Assembly: GCF_003951285.1 (NCBI RefSeq)
Contig: NZ_RXFQ01000004.1
Coordinates: 124,001 to 188,000, forward strand
Source: Variovorax beijingensis
GTDB taxonomy: Bacteria; Pseudomonadota; Gammaproteobacteria; Burkholderiales; Burkholderiaceae_C
DNA length: 64,000 bases
Direction of reading: 5' to 3'
Below are positions 48,868-58,184 of this stretch, one piece after another; the stretch's first letter is position 1, and the number at the start of each line of letters is the position of its first letter. Below the pieces are notes generated by a model. That model worked only from the letters and a program-made list of their open reading frames with translations, was not told where the DNA came from and did not search any database. A program made the translations under genes and the position numbers.

Positions 48868-51836
48868 GCCCCCTGCCCCCGACCGGCCCCATCACCAACC
48901 CCTTCCGCCTCAGCCTACTGGCCGCCGCGATCGTGTTGATGACTCCCTCCGCCCATGCCGCAGCCACCGACCGCAGTGTTGGCGGCGCTGCGCAAGTGCG
49001 GCCGGGCGAGCGGCTCAGCGACTGGCTCCTGCGCCAACCCGAGGATGCGGCCGGCCCCGGCCTCGCATGGCAGGTGCCGCAGGAACTGCTCGCACAGCAG
49101 TACCTGAAAGAGTCACTGCTGGTGCGGGTGGAAGCGGCCGTTCGATCGGCCTCGCCTGAGGAACGGACTTCGCGCGAGCAGCTCTTGTCCATGCTGCAAA
49201 GCCTCCCGGCGACCGGCCGCGTGGCGCTGGGCATTGTCGACCCGCGCTGGCTGCAGGCGAACCCCGGGCAAGACCCGGTGCTCCGCGAAGGCCAGCGGCT
49301 CGCGGTGCCGCCCGCCCCGCTGCGTTCGGTCACCGTGGTGCAGCCCGACGGCAGCTTTTGCCAGGTGGCGCACGAAGGCGGACGCTCGGTGCTCGACTAC
49401 CTGAGCGCCTGCGACCTTGGCAGCGGCACCGACTGGGCCTGGATCGCGCAGCCCGACGGTCGCACCACGCGCGCAGGCATCGGCGCCTGGAATGCCGAGC
49501 CCGCCGACGAACCCGCGCCCGGCGCCTGGATCTGGGCCCCGCCGCGCCGCATGAGCGCCCTGGCGGACCTGTCGGAAGGCCTCATCAAGTTCCTTGCCGT
49601 GCAAGGCCCGTCGCCGCAGGAACCCAGCACCACCGCTCCCCCGGCCGCCAACGCGCCCGTGTTCGCCGCGCCCACCGTCGCCGCCACGCTGCCCGAAGCC
49701 GTGGCCCCGCAGCCGCGCCCGCTCGACATCAGCGGTAACGACTGGGGGGAAACCGGCCTGCTGCAAACGCCATCGGCCCGCATGGGCGTGGCCGGCGACA
49801 TGCGCGCATCGCTCACGTCGATCTGGCCCTACACGCGGCTGAACGTCATGTTCCAGCCCCTTGACTGGATGGAAGCGGGGTTTCGCTATACCTCCATCTC
49901 CAACCGCGCGTACGAAGCCAGCACCACCGGCCAGTCGAACAAGGACAAGAGCATCGACATCAAGCTTCGGCTGCTGAAGGAAACCACCTTCGTGCCCGAG
50001 CTTGCGCTGGGCTTTCGGGACCTGGGCGGTACCGGCCTGTTCTCCGGCGAGTACCTGGTGGCCAGCAAGCGCTGGTACGACCTCGACTTCAGCCTAGGCA
50101 TCGGCTGGGGCTACCTGGGCGCGAGCGGCAACATCAGCAACCCCTTCAAGCTGCTGGGCAGCCGCTTCGACACCCGCTCACGGTCGAGCACCAATGAAGC
50201 CAGGTTCGGCTCCTACTTTCGTGGCCCGGCGGCCCTCTTTGGCGGCGTGCAGTGGCGCACGCCGTGGGACCCGCTCACCCTCAAGCTCGAATACGAAGGC
50301 AACGACTACCAGAGCGAGCCGCAGAACAACAACCAGCGCCAGCGCTCGCCCTTCAACATCGGCCTGTCTTACCAGGTGTCGCCCAAGGTCACGCTGTCTG
50401 CCGGCTTCGAGCGCGGCGACAAGTTCATGATTGGCCTCACGCTGTCGAGCAACCTGGCGGCATCGCAGTCGCCCAAGCCAGCCGACCGGCCGCTGCCGGA
50501 ATTCAGGCCGGAGGCGGCCCCGCGCTCCCCCGGCTGGGCAACCACCGCGGCGGAGATCGAGGCGCAGACCGAATGGATCGTCGAGCGCATTGCGCCCAAG
50601 GACGACGTGCTGCATGTGTGGGTGACCGACAGCAACACCGTCTACCGCACCGCGCGCGTCGAAAAAGCCATTGCGGTGCTCCACCACGATGCGCCCGACG
50701 CCATCAAGACCTTTGTCTTTCACTACGCCGAGCGCGGCCTTGCGGTGCATGCGCAGGCCATCGAACGCGCCGAATGGGTGGCCGCGCGCATCCAGGCCTT
50801 GCCGCCGCATGCCGCGCGGGCCGTGTCCAAGCGCGACTACGAACCCGAGCTGGCCCGCCCCGACGACAAGCGCAGCAGCCCCGCGCAGAACACCGCCGCC
50901 ACCGAGGCCGCCGCCCCTGAAACCAACGCCCCCTGGGTGCGCCCGCGCGACAAGTTCACCTTTGGCATGGCGCCGAGCTACGGCCAGATCGTTGGCGGGC
51001 CCGACGCCTTCCTGCTCTACCAGATCGGCATCCAGGCCACCGCCGAATACCGCTTTACCCAGCGCACCTGGCTTAGCGGCGCGGTCAACCTGCGGCTGGC
51101 CGACAACTACGACAAGTTCACCTACACCGCGCCCAGCGAACTGCCGCGCGTGCGCACCTACCAGCGCGAGTACGTCACATCGCGGCGCTTCACCATTCCG
51201 TCGCTGCAGCTCACGCACGTGGGCCAGCTGTCGAGCAACCACTACTACAGCATGTATGGCGGCCTGCTCGAAACCATGTTTGCGGGCGTGGGTGCCGAAT
51301 GGCTCTACCGGCCCGCGCGCTCACCGGTGGCCTTTGGCGTGGACATCAACCGCGTGCGCCAGCGCGACTTCAACCAGGACTTTGGCCTGCGCGACTACAA
51401 GGTGACCACCGGCCACGCCAGCCTTTACTGGGACACCGGCTGGAACGGCGTCATGGCCAAGATCAGCGCGGGCCAGTACCTGGCGGGCGACCGCGGCGTC
51501 ACACTCGAAGTCATTCGCCGCTTCGACAACGGCTTTGTGCTGGGCGCCTACGCCACCAAGACCAACGTCTCTTCAAGGCAGTTTGGCGAAGGCGACTTCG
51601 ACAAGGGCATCTACCTTTCGATTCCGCTCGACGCCCTGCTGCCGCGGTCGAGCAAGTTTGCGCTGGGCTTTGCATGGTCGCCGCTCACGCGCGACGGCGG
51701 CGCGCGCCTGGCCCGCAGCAACACCCTTTATGAACTGACCTCCGTGCGCGACCAGGGCGCGTTCAACTTTGCGGCCCCGCCAGACAACAAGCCGCGTGCC
51801 GGAGACAACATCTTGAATTTCGATCGCAGCCCATGA
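48864..51836 (+). CDS. GfcC-GfcD (YjbG-YjbH) fusion, outer-membrane capsule protein
   Basis: About 990 residues with a signal peptide (LSLLAAAIVLMTPSAHAAAT). Residues to about 270 resemble GfcC/YjbG: a periplasmic protein with SLBB-like beta-grasp units (VRPGERLSDWLLRQPEDAA, GRVALGIVDPRWLQANPGQD, YLSACDLGSGTDWAWIAQPDG). From about 288 the YjbH/GfcD beta-barrel begins (GETGLLQTPSARMGVAGDMR, NKDKSIDIKLRLLKETTFVP, ALGFRDLGGTGLFSGEYLVA, SLGIGWGYLGASGNISNPF) and continues to the end. In E. coli these are two genes (about 248 and 698 residues), and the sum fits. It may provide the outer-membrane export route. Confidence 0.85.
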   Translation: MSPLPPTGPITNPFRLSLLAAAIVLMTPSAHAAATDRSVGGAAQVRPGERLSDWLLRQPEDAAGPGLAWQVPQELLAQQYLKESLLVRVEAAVRSASPEERTSREQLLSMLQSLPATGRVALGIVDPRWLQANPGQDPVLREGQRLAVPPAPLRSVTVVQPDGSFCQVAHEGGRSVLDYLSACDLGSGTDWAWIAQPDGRTTRAGIGAWNAEPADEPAPGAWIWAPPRRMSALADLSEGLIKFLAVQGPSPQEPSTTAPPAANAPVFAAPTVAATLPEAVAPQPRPLDISGNDWGETGLLQTPSARMGVAGDMRASLTSIWPYTRLNVMFQPLDWMEAGFRYTSISNRAYEASTTGQSNKDKSIDIKLRLLKETTFVPELALGFRDLGGTGLFSGEYLVASKRWYDLDFSLGIGWGYLGASGNISNPFKLLGSRFDTRSRSSTNEARFGSYFRGPAALFGGVQWRTPWDPLTLKLEYEGNDYQSEPQNNNQRQRSPFNIGLSYQVSPKVTLSAGFERGDKFMIGLTLSSNLAASQSPKPADRPLPEFRPEAAPRSPGWATTAAEIEAQTEWIVERIAPKDDVLHVWVTDSNTVYRTARVEKAIAVLHHDAPDAIKTFVFHYAERGLAVHAQAIERAEWVAARIQALPPHAARAVSKRDYEPELARPDDKRSSPAQNTAATEAAAPETNAPWVRPRDKFTFGMAPSYGQIVGGPDAFLLYQIGIQATAEYRFTQRTWLSGAVNLRLADNYDKFTYTAPSELPRVRTYQREYVTSRRFTIPSLQLTHVGQLSSNHYYSMYGGLLETMFAGVGAEWLYRPARSPVAFGVDINRVRQRDFNQDFGLRDYKVTTGHASLYWDTGWNGVMAKISAGQYLAGDRGVTLEVIRRFDNGFVLGAYATKTNVSSRQFGEGDFDKGIYLSIPLDALLPRSSKFALGFAWSPLTRDGGARLARSNTLYELTSVRDQGAFNFAAPPDNKPRAGDNILNFDRSP

Positions 51837-51867
51837 GCGTTTTTTCCTTCAAAGAAAGGCGGACACG

Positions 51868-52302
51868 TTGAAATCCGTTCTTGTCGTTTGCATCGGCAAC
51901 ATCTGCCGAAGCCCCATGGCGCACATCCTGCTGGCCGATGCGCTGCCCGAGATCACCGTGTCGTCGGCCGGCACGGGTGCGTTGATAGGCCACCCCGCGG
52001 ACCCCATCGCGCAAGAACTGATGGCCGCGCGCGGCCTTGACCTGAGCGCCCACCGTGCGCGCCAGATCACCCAGTCGATGTGCGTCCAGGCCGACCTGAT
52101 CCTCACCATGGACGACGGACAGCGCCGCCACATCGAGAACAACTACCCGCTGGCGCGCGGCAGGGTCTTTCGCCTTGCCGAAACCGCCAAGCTGAATATC
52201 CCTGACCCCTACCGCATGGGCCAGGAAGCCTTCGAGCACGCACTTCAACTCATCGACGCCGGCGTCAAGACATGGGCCGAACGGATTCGGCAATTCAAAT
52301 GA
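51868..52302 (+). CDS. wzb: Low-molecular-weight protein tyrosine phosphatase (Wzb/Etp)
   Basis: A 144-residue cytoplasmic phosphatase. The catalytic P-loop CIGNICRS is at residues 8-15 (Cys8, Arg14), and the general acid lies in NIPDPYRMG near residue 113. Length equals Wzb/Etp. It dephosphorylates the tyrosine cluster of its cognate kinase, encoded by the next gene, which overlaps by four bases, and thereby controls polysaccharide assembly. The start is TTG at 51868 (fixed by the P-loop being eight residues in), with AAAGAAAGG about nine bases upstream. Confidence 0.93.
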   Translation: MKSVLVVCIGNICRSPMAHILLADALPEITVSSAGTGALIGHPADPIAQELMAARGLDLSAHRARQITQSMCVQADLILTMDDGQRRHIENNYPLARGRVFRLAETAKLNIPDPYRMGQEAFEHALQLIDAGVKTWAERIRQFK

Positions 52303-54566
52303 ACACTCCTGCTGTGACTACCTCCAATGCTGCGCGGGCCGGCCAGTCTGCTGCGTCTTCGACTGCAAAGGCGGACGATGATGATGTGATCAACCTGTCG
52401 GAATGGATCGACATCCTGATCGACCGCAAGTGGCTTGTTGCAGCTGTCACCGCGTTGGGGCTGGCGCTCGGCATTGCCTACGCGCTGCTGTCCACGCCCA
52501 TCTACCAGTCCAACCTGCTGATTCAGGTCGAGGATGCCGCACCCGATGCCAAGGGCTTCCTCGGCGATGCCTCCAACCTCTTCGACGTGAAGACGCCCGC
52601 CACCGGCGAGATTCAGGTCATCCGCTCGCGGATGGTGCTTGGCGCGGCAGTGGACCAGACACGCTTCTATATCGATGCCAAACCACGCTATCTGCCGATA
52701 TTCGGCCGTTGGCTTGCGCGACGTGCCGACGGGCTTTCGGACCCGGGCTTCCTTGGCATTAGTGGCTATGTCAATGGCAAGGAACGCATCAGCGTCGCGC
52801 GCTTCGACCTGCCGGTGGAGCTTGAAGACGAAGCGCCCTTCCTGGTCACCGCCCGGGGTGATGGTAAATACACGCTGAGCCACGCGGAGCTAGACCAGCC
52901 GTTGAGCGGCACTGTTGGCCAGCCACTGCACCATGCCCTCGAAGGTGGCGTCATCGATCTGCTGATCGACAAACTTGAAGGAAAGCCCGGCGCGGAATTT
53001 GTCGTCTCGCGCGCGTCGCAGCTTCGCACCATTGAGGATCTGCAAAAGCGCCTGCAACTCGGTGAACAAGGGAAGCAATCGAACGTAATCAACGTGGCAT
53101 TGCAAGACAGCGACCGCGACCGACTCTCACGCATTCTCAATGCCATTGGCGAACAGTACGTGCAACAGAACGTCGAGCGCAAGGCGGCCGAGGCGCAAAA
53201 GACACTGCAATTCCTCGACGAACAACTGCCTGAGTTCAAGCGCCAGCTCGAAGCCTCCGAAGACGCTTACACGCGCTTTCGAAACAAGAATGGCACTGTG
53301 GCCTTCGACGAAGAAGCCAAAGGCGTGCTGGCCCAGACCATCGAGCTACAAACTAAGCTGCTCGAGACCCAACAGCGGCGCCGCGAACTGGCTGCGCGTT
53401 TCACCGACATCAACTCTCGTGTGAAAACCATCGATGGACAGATCACCGCCATCGAAAGGGAAATCAGCAGTCTCAATGCACGCGTGACCCGCATGCCTAC
53501 GCTGCAGCAGGATGCGCTACGCCTGGAGCGCGACGTGCGAGTGAACAGCGGGCTCTATCAATCACTACAAAACAACGCGCTGCAATTGCGCTTGGTGAAG
53601 GAAGGCAAGACCGGCAACGTACGCCTGCTCGACAAGGCGGTGAAGTCCAAGGAGCCGATCAAGCCGCAAAAGCCGCAGATCCTCGCGATCGCGCTGGTAC
53701 TGGGGCTGCTGGCCGGCGCGGTACTGGCCATCATGCGCAGCAGCTTGCTAGCGGGCATCCGGGATCCGCAGGAGATTGAGGCTCATACTGGCCTCTCAGT
53801 CTATTCGGTCGTTCCCTTCACAGCTGAACAGACGACGCTCGACCAGAGCGTTGCTGCCGGTGCCAGAGGTATCCAGTTACTCGCGGTGACCCACCCGGAC
53901 AGTCCTCCTATCGAAGCGCTGCGCAGCCTGCGCATCGCGCTGCAATTCGCCACGCTTGAAGCCGGCAACAACCGCGTCCTCATCACTGGCGCGACGCCAG
54001 GCATTGGCAAGAGCTTTGTTTCTGGCAACTTCGCGGCCATCATGGCCCATGCCGGCAAACGAGTGCTGCTGATCGACGCCGACATGCGCAAAGGCCATCT
54101 GAACAAGCAGTTCGGCCTGCCGCGCGAAGGCGGCCTCTCGGAGTTGCTGGCCGGCGAGCTTTCGGCACAGCAAGCCATTCGCGCGCAGGTGCTACCTAAC
54201 CTCGACGTGCTGACCACGGGCAAGCTGCCAGTCAACCCTGCCGACATGCTGATGTCGGAAAGCTTCGTGCGTATGCTCGACGTGCTGTCCGCACAGTACG
54301 AACTGGTCATCATCGACACGCCGCCAGTACTGGTAGCCGCCGACACGGCCGCGGTGGCGCCGTATATGGGCGCAGTGCTGTTGGTCGCCCGCGCGGACCA
54401 GACCCAACTCGGCGAGCTAAACGAAAGCGCCAAGCGCCTCTCACATGCAGGCAAGGCAGTGAGCGGCGTGATCTTCAACGGCATCGACCTGACGCGGCGC
54501 CACTACGGCAGCCATGGCTACCGGTACGGTGGCTACCGGTATACGGCGTACAAGTACAACGAATAG
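52299..54566 (+). CDS. wzc: Polysaccharide co-polymerase / tyrosine autokinase (Wzc/Etk)
   Basis: About 755 residues. A Wzz-type N-terminal part has a first membrane helix near 44-65 (WLVAAVTALGLALGIAYALL), a long periplasmic coiled coil (FLDEQLPEFKRQLEASEDAY) and a second helix (ILAIALVLGLLAGAVLAIM). The cytoplasmic BY-kinase has Walker A GATPGIGKS near 564, Walker A' LLIDADMRKG and Walker B ELVIIDTPPVL. The C terminus ends in a tyrosine cluster (HYGSHGYRYGGYRYTAYKYN). It controls chain length and export by cycles of phosphorylation with the phosphatase encoded just upstream. Last gene of the plus-strand operon. Confidence 0.95.
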   Translation: MNTPAVTTSNAARAGQSAASSTAKADDDDVINLSEWIDILIDRKWLVAAVTALGLALGIAYALLSTPIYQSNLLIQVEDAAPDAKGFLGDASNLFDVKTPATGEIQVIRSRMVLGAAVDQTRFYIDAKPRYLPIFGRWLARRADGLSDPGFLGISGYVNGKERISVARFDLPVELEDEAPFLVTARGDGKYTLSHAELDQPLSGTVGQPLHHALEGGVIDLLIDKLEGKPGAEFVVSRASQLRTIEDLQKRLQLGEQGKQSNVINVALQDSDRDRLSRILNAIGEQYVQQNVERKAAEAQKTLQFLDEQLPEFKRQLEASEDAYTRFRNKNGTVAFDEEAKGVLAQTIELQTKLLETQQRRRELAARFTDINSRVKTIDGQITAIEREISSLNARVTRMPTLQQDALRLERDVRVNSGLYQSLQNNALQLRLVKEGKTGNVRLLDKAVKSKEPIKPQKPQILAIALVLGLLAGAVLAIMRSSLLAGIRDPQEIEAHTGLSVYSVVPFTAEQTTLDQSVAAGARGIQLLAVTHPDSPPIEALRSLRIALQFATLEAGNNRVLITGATPGIGKSFVSGNFAAIMAHAGKRVLLIDADMRKGHLNKQFGLPREGGLSELLAGELSAQQAIRAQVLPNLDVLTTGKLPVNPADMLMSESFVRMLDVLSAQYELVIIDTPPVLVAADTAAVAPYMGAVLLVARADQTQLGELNESAKRLSHAGKAVSGVIFNGIDLTRRHYGSHGYRYGGYRYTAYKYNE

Positions 54567-54622
54567 ACCTCGCGGTATTGAGCCGGGACGCTGTGCCAAG
54601 CGCGTCTCTGGCGTTCCGACGA

Positions 54623-56617
54623 TCAGATGGAAGCGAGCGCAGGCGGCGGCACCGCGGCACCGAGAGCGACGCAATCGGGCACGGTCGATCCCGGCTTCAG
54701 TTGCGCATCACTCTGGCGTTCAAGCTCCATATGCACCCAGTCCACCACCTCCGCATGCGGCCGGTAGCCACCCAGAAGCTGCTGCAGCTTGCACTTGATC
54801 GCCGGCACGTCGTTGCGCTCCAGCAGCACGCCTAACTCATCGATCTGCTGCGCCAGCTCTTCCCAGGGCGGGCACGCCTCATGCGCCTTCATCACGCGCG
54901 GATGGGCGGTGGGCATGGCGTTGTCGCCAATCAGCAGTTCTTCATAGAGCTTTTCACCGGGCCGCAGGCCGGTGATCAGCAGCTCGATATCCCCTTCGGG
55001 GTTCCGTGCGTCGCACACCGTGCGGCCCGACAGTTCCACCAGGCGGCGTGCCAGGTCGATGATGCGCACCGGCTCGCCCATCTCCAGCACAAACACGTCG
55101 CCGCCCTCGGCCATGGCACCGGCCTGGATCACCAGCTGCGCCGCTTCTGGAATGGTCATGAAGTAGCGTGTGATGTCTTCATGCGTGAGCGTGATCGGTC
55201 CGCCCGCTTCGATCTGCTGGCGAAACAGGGGCACCACGGAGCCGCTGGAGCCCAGCACATTGCCAAAGCGCACCATCGAAAAGCAGGTGCTTGGCTTCTG
55301 CTGGGCCAGGCCCTGCAACGTCATTTCGGCCAGGCGCTTGCTCGCGCCCATGATGTTGGTGGGCCGCACGGCCTTGTCGGTGCTCACCAGCACAAACTGG
55401 CCCACGCCATGGTCTCGCGCCGCCAATGCGGCCGTGAGCGTGCCCAGCGTGTTGTTGATCAGGCCCTCCACGGGGTTGTGCTCCACCAGCGGCACGTGCT
55501 TGTAGGCCGCGGCGTGGTAGACGGTATCGGGCCGCCACACGCTCATGATCTGGCGCATGCGAGCGCTGTCGCACACGGAGGCCAGCAGCGGCACCAGGCT
55601 CAGCGCGGGCGCGTTTTGCTCCAATTCGCGATGAATGGCATAGAGCGCGTATTCGCTCCATTCCACCAGCAGCAACACCGATGGCTTCAGCTGCGCGATC
55701 TGGCGGCACAACTCGCTGCCAATAGAACCGCCCGCGCCTGTCACCAGCACCACCTTGCCGCGCACATGGCGATGCAGCAGATCGTCAACCGGCGCCACCG
55801 GATCGCGGCCCAGCAGGTCTTCGATGTCGACCTCCATCAGGTCCTTGACCTGCACCCTGCCTTGCGCAAGATCGGCCATGCCCGGAAGCGTGCGCACGCG
55901 CAGGTGCAGCGACAAGAGTTCGTTGAGAATTTGCGCCCTGCGCCCGTATGAAACCGATGGCAGCGCCAGCAACACGTCGGTAATGCACATGGCGGCGGCA
56001 TTGGCCTTGAGCCAAGATGGCGGGTAGATGGGCAGGCCGTTGAGGGTGCGGCCCTGCAGATGCGGTGAATCGTCGACAAAGCTCCGCACCACCATCTCGG
56101 GACTGTGCGCCAGCGCCGCAGCCAACTGGCGCCCGGCCTTGCCGGCACCATAGATCACCACCTGCGGCAGCGTCTTGCTGCGCAGCACCTGCGAATACAG
56201 GCCCCCCAGCCAGTAGCGCGCCACCAGGCGCGAAGCGCCCACCGTGAACAACAGCAGCGCAGGCACCAACAGGCCCACCGTGCGTGGAATACCTTCCACG
56301 CCGACCACGGTGAACATCATGACGTAGCCCACGCTGAACAAGGAGCAAGCGCGACCGATGGCCATCAACGCCGCACTGCCGGCATATCGGAAGATTGCAC
56401 GGTACAGGCCAGAGATCACGAACAGCGGCAGCGCCAACATGACCGCGCCGGCTACCGCCAGCCAATGCACGCCAGTCAGTTCTACCCAACGCTCGTAGCG
56501 TAGGCTGAGTGCCATCCAAACGCACAGCACACACAGGCCGGTGTCCACCAACAAGGCCAACACCCTCTTTAGGGGTCGCGGTAATGCCAGCACAGGCTGC
56601 GCCAGACGATCAATCAT
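54623..56617 (-). CDS. Membrane-bound nucleotide-sugar 4,6-dehydratase (WbpM/PglF family)
   Basis: A 664-residue protein. Four N-terminal membrane helices and a nucleotide-binding region (VVIYGAGKAGRQLAAALAHS) precede an SDR domain with VLVTGAGGSIGSELCRQIAQ, FVLVSTDKAVRPTNIMGASK and ATRYG-like MVRFGNVLGSSGSVVPLF. As in this family the usual catalytic Tyr is Met (MGASK). It converts UDP-GlcNAc to the 4-keto-6-deoxy sugar that starts bacillosamine or QuiNAc4NAc synthesis. The aminotransferase and acetyltransferase genes in the same operon fit the next two steps. ATG overlaps the VanZ stop by four bases. It converges with wzc. Confidence 0.93.
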   Translation of the reverse strand: MIDRLAQPVLALPRPLKRVLALLVDTGLCVLCVWMALSLRYERWVELTGVHWLAVAGAVMLALPLFVISGLYRAIFRYAGSAALMAIGRACSLFSVGYVMMFTVVGVEGIPRTVGLLVPALLLFTVGASRLVARYWLGGLYSQVLRSKTLPQVVIYGAGKAGRQLAAALAHSPEMVVRSFVDDSPHLQGRTLNGLPIYPPSWLKANAAAMCITDVLLALPSVSYGRRAQILNELLSLHLRVRTLPGMADLAQGRVQVKDLMEVDIEDLLGRDPVAPVDDLLHRHVRGKVVLVTGAGGSIGSELCRQIAQLKPSVLLLVEWSEYALYAIHRELEQNAPALSLVPLLASVCDSARMRQIMSVWRPDTVYHAAAYKHVPLVEHNPVEGLINNTLGTLTAALAARDHGVGQFVLVSTDKAVRPTNIMGASKRLAEMTLQGLAQQKPSTCFSMVRFGNVLGSSGSVVPLFRQQIEAGGPITLTHEDITRYFMTIPEAAQLVIQAGAMAEGGDVFVLEMGEPVRIIDLARRLVELSGRTVCDARNPEGDIELLITGLRPGEKLYEELLIGDNAMPTAHPRVMKAHEACPPWEELAQQIDELGVLLERNDVPAIKCKLQQLLGGYRPHAEVVDWVHMELERQSDAQLKPGSTVPDCVALGAAVPPPALASI

Positions 56618-57003
56618 GTGGACTCCCCCGAGAAGTTCTTATCAAGCAAGAACGCGAAGCCTGCACCCAACAGCAGCCCCACCCAATCGGCCAGCAAATC
56701 GGCAGCCTCGGCAATGCGATCGGGCGTGAACGATTGCAGCAGTTCGATGAGCCCGCCATAGGCCAGCAAGGCGGTCAAGACGATGGCCGTACGCCCTGGC
56801 CAGGCCCGTTGGCCCAACAGCCCCAGCACAGCAAAACCCAAGACATGATTGCCTTTGTCCCAGCCCGTCGAGGGCAAGGCAGAGGCTATTGAGGACGGCG
56901 CCACGCTCAACACCAGCAGCGCGAGCATTGCAAACGCCAGCAGCCAGCGCCAAGCCGCGGCTCCAGGCCGAGGCAACCAGTTTCGGGCAGCGCTCAGGCT
57001 CAC
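56614..57003 (-). CDS. VanZ-family membrane protein
   Basis: A 129-residue inner-membrane protein with about four helices: WRWLLAFAMLALLVLSVAPS, KGNHVLGFAVLGLLGQRAW, VLTALLAYGGLIELLQSFTP and AADLLADWVGLLLGAGFAFL. D-KxxH-x-x-x-F and the E-x-x-Q-x-F-x-x-x-R-x-x-x-x-x-D-x-x-x-N/D pattern are typical VanZ-like features. Many members sit in polysaccharide clusters with unknown function. The gene is overlapped by four bases on both sides, showing it is an integral part of the operon. Confidence 0.85.
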   Translation of the reverse strand: MSLSAARNWLPRPGAAAWRWLLAFAMLALLVLSVAPSSIASALPSTGWDKGNHVLGFAVLGLLGQRAWPGRTAIVLTALLAYGGLIELLQSFTPDRIAEAADLLADWVGLLLGAGFAFLLDKNFSGEST

Positions 57004-58184
57004 GGAGCGCTCGCTTCTTTCAGCACTTGCCCAATGGCCGCGCAGCTGGCGTCCATTTCAGCGGCCGTCAGCGTTGGGTGCACCAGGAACATGACGCTGG
57101 TTTCGCCCAGGGAACGCGCCACCGGCAGGCGCTCAGCCGGCCGCCAGCCGGTGCCATCGAAAGCCTTCTCGAGGTACACCTCCGAGCAGGAGCCCTGATA
57201 GCAAGGCACGCCCAACGCCTGAATAGCATTCACGATGCGGTCGCGGTTCCAGCCCGGCGCCAGCCGCTCTGGCTGCACATAGACATAGCACTTGTAGTGA
57301 GCATGCACGCTGCCTTCGGGCACGGCGGGCACGCGCACTGCCGCGTGCGGGCGGCAGGCCACCCATAGCGAGTCTGCATGGCGCGTGCGCTGCACGGTCC
57401 AGTCGGCCATGCGGCGCAACTGGATGCGGCCGATCACGGCCTGCATCTCCAGCATGCGCCAGTTGGTGCCGAAGCTTTCGTGTAGCCAACGGAAGCCGGG
57501 CGGATGCTCGCGCTTGAACACCGCCTCGTGGCTCTTGCCGTGGTCCTTGAATTCCCACATGGCGCGCCAGAGCGACTCGTCGTTGGTGGTGACCATGCCG
57601 CCCTCGCCGCCCGTGGTCATGATCTTGTCCTGGCAGAAAGACCAGGCGCCCACATGTCCGATGGAGCCGACCGCCCGCCCCTTATAGTGCGCACCATGCG
57701 CCTGGGCGCAGTCTTCGATGACCCTGAGGCCATGCTGCTCGGCCAGCGCCATGATCGGATCCATGTCGCAGGGCCAGCCACCCAGGTGCACGCAGATGAT
57801 CGCGCGCGTGCGCGGCGTGAGCACCCGCGCAATGGTGGCCACCGAAAGGTTGCCGCTGTCGGCCTCGACATCCGCGAACACCGGCGTGGCACCTGCATTG
57901 ACCACGCAAGAAACGCTTGCCATGAAGGTGCGCGGCGTAACCACCACTTCATCGCCCGGGCCGATGCCCAGCGCCTTCAGGGCCACGTCCAACGCCAATG
58001 TGCCGTTGGCCAGCGCCACCGCATACGCAGTGCCCGTCCAGGAGGCGAACTCCTTTTCGAACTCGCGGCACTCCTGTCCGGTCCAATAGTTGACCTTGTT
58101 GGAGAGCAGCACACGCTGCACGGCTTCGGCCTCTTCGGCAGTGAAGCTGGGCCAGGGAGAGAACGGGGTATTCAGCACAATCAA
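57000..58184 (-). CDS. DegT/DnrJ/EryC1/StrS sugar aminotransferase
   Basis: A 394-residue PLP enzyme. The Schiff-base lysine is K187 in AWSFCQDKIMTTGGEGG, and the cofactor-ring aspartate is D158 in VIEDCAQAHGAHYKG. The N terminus has FTAEEAEAVQRVLLSNKVNY and GTAYAVALANGTLALDVALK. It would transfer an amino group from glutamate to the 4-keto sugar made by the neighbouring 4,6-dehydratase (PglE-type reaction). It sits between acetyltransferase and VanZ genes with four-base overlaps at both ends. Substrate is inferred from neighbours. Confidence 0.92.
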   Translation of the reverse strand: MIVLNTPFSPWPSFTAEEAEAVQRVLLSNKVNYWTGQECREFEKEFASWTGTAYAVALANGTLALDVALKALGIGPGDEVVVTPRTFMASVSCVVNAGATPVFADVEADSGNLSVATIARVLTPRTRAIICVHLGGWPCDMDPIMALAEQHGLRVIEDCAQAHGAHYKGRAVGSIGHVGAWSFCQDKIMTTGGEGGMVTTNDESLWRAMWEFKDHGKSHEAVFKREHPPGFRWLHESFGTNWRMLEMQAVIGRIQLRRMADWTVQRTRHADSLWVACRPHAAVRVPAVPEGSVHAHYKCYVYVQPERLAPGWNRDRIVNAIQALGVPCYQGSCSEVYLEKAFDGTGWRPAERLPVARSLGETSVMFLVHPTLTAAEMDASCAAIGQVLKEASAP

